Positions 5,160 to 5,222 of a stretch of 5,222 bases of DNA are shown here, piece after piece. Position 1 is the stretch's first letter; every line of letters starts with the position of its first letter. A program made the position numbers and the translations under genes. The DNA comes from Akkermansiaceae bacterium UBA2381. GTDB taxonomy: Bacteria > Verrucomicrobiota > Verrucomicrobiia > Verrucomicrobiales > DEV007. Under the pieces are notes generated by a model. That model was not told the origin of the DNA and did no database searches. It saw only the letters and a list, made by a program, of their open reading frames with translations. The DNA is taken from the NCBI GenBank assembly GCA_002344215.1, contig DDSV01000008.1:1-5222 (forward strand), read 5' to 3'.

Positions 5160-5222
5160 GCCCCTTCCTGCCGGCGGAATTTCGCCCGGATTGGATCGTG
5201 AGCCAACTAAAGGCCCCGGAAG

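Larger units (their letters stand above)
5001..5222. other. Non-coding, structured right-hand tail
   Basis: I see no credible gene in this stretch and no tRNA-like fold. It is rich in short inverted and direct repeats: an imperfect stem with GGTCACCC (5042-5049) pairing to GGGTGGTC (5056-5063) with two G-T wobbles; CGGTTCACC repeated twice; and a perfect stem-loop at 5142-5159. Such clustering is typical of intergenic repeat elements rather than coding DNA. A partial gene starting beyond the right edge cannot be excluded. Confidence 0.4.

Noticed and set aside
1..5222. CRISPR array, tRNA, rRNA, toxin-antitoxin pair or defence gene cluster
   Set aside because: No regularly spaced repeats, tRNA-like folds, rRNA motifs or recognisable defence or toxin domains were seen on either strand.

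Overview
The window looks like chromosomal sequence from a fairly GC-rich bacterium. Three well-supported genes have familiar bacterial families: a membrane-anchored endonuclease/exonuclease/phosphatase (EEP) protein, a long-form threonine dehydratase (IlvA), and a radical SAM/SPASM protein of the NirJ/AhbC haem-biosynthesis type. Weak or absent Shine-Dalgarno signals on several genes, the AhbC-type gene and the hairpin-bearing intergenic tail would fit a Verrucomicrobia/PVC-type genome, but this is inference and no marker gene is present.

Layout: (1) 37-444 (+) is a small, unrecognised, soluble protein. Its base composition (about 49% G+C over four counted sequence lines) is clearly lower than that of the later genes (58% and 73% on lines counted in ahbC and ilvA). 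(2) 445-722 has no intact gene. I read it as the decayed 3' third of an IS30-family insertion sequence on the minus strand, including its probable terminal inverted repeat. (3) 723-1718 (-) is a 331-residue EEP-family protein with three membrane segments. (4) 1719-1880 is a divergent intergenic region with a candidate promoter for the EEP gene and a strong ribosome binding site for ilvA. (5) 1881-3446 (+) is a 521-residue biosynthetic threonine dehydratase with two C-terminal ACT-like regulatory domains. (6) 3643-4869 (+) is a 408-residue radical SAM protein with an N-terminal CxxxCxxC cluster site and a C-terminal SPASM-like cysteine set. (7) 4870-5222 has no certain gene. It holds a possible 22-44 residue single-pass membrane peptide directly after the radical SAM gene, then a GC-rich stretch with a perfect stem-loop and short direct repeats that looks like a dispersed intergenic element.

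The genes do not form an evident pathway. IlvA makes 2-oxobutanoate for isoleucine synthesis; the AhbC/NirJ-like enzyme would act on a sirohaem-derived tetrapyrrole; the EEP protein has an unknown substrate. No partner genes for either pathway are in the window. I found no convincing new multi-gene system. The most useful leads are the IS30 relic beside the low-GC gene, the orphan haem-pathway radical SAM enzyme with its possible small membrane partner, and the structured element at the right end.
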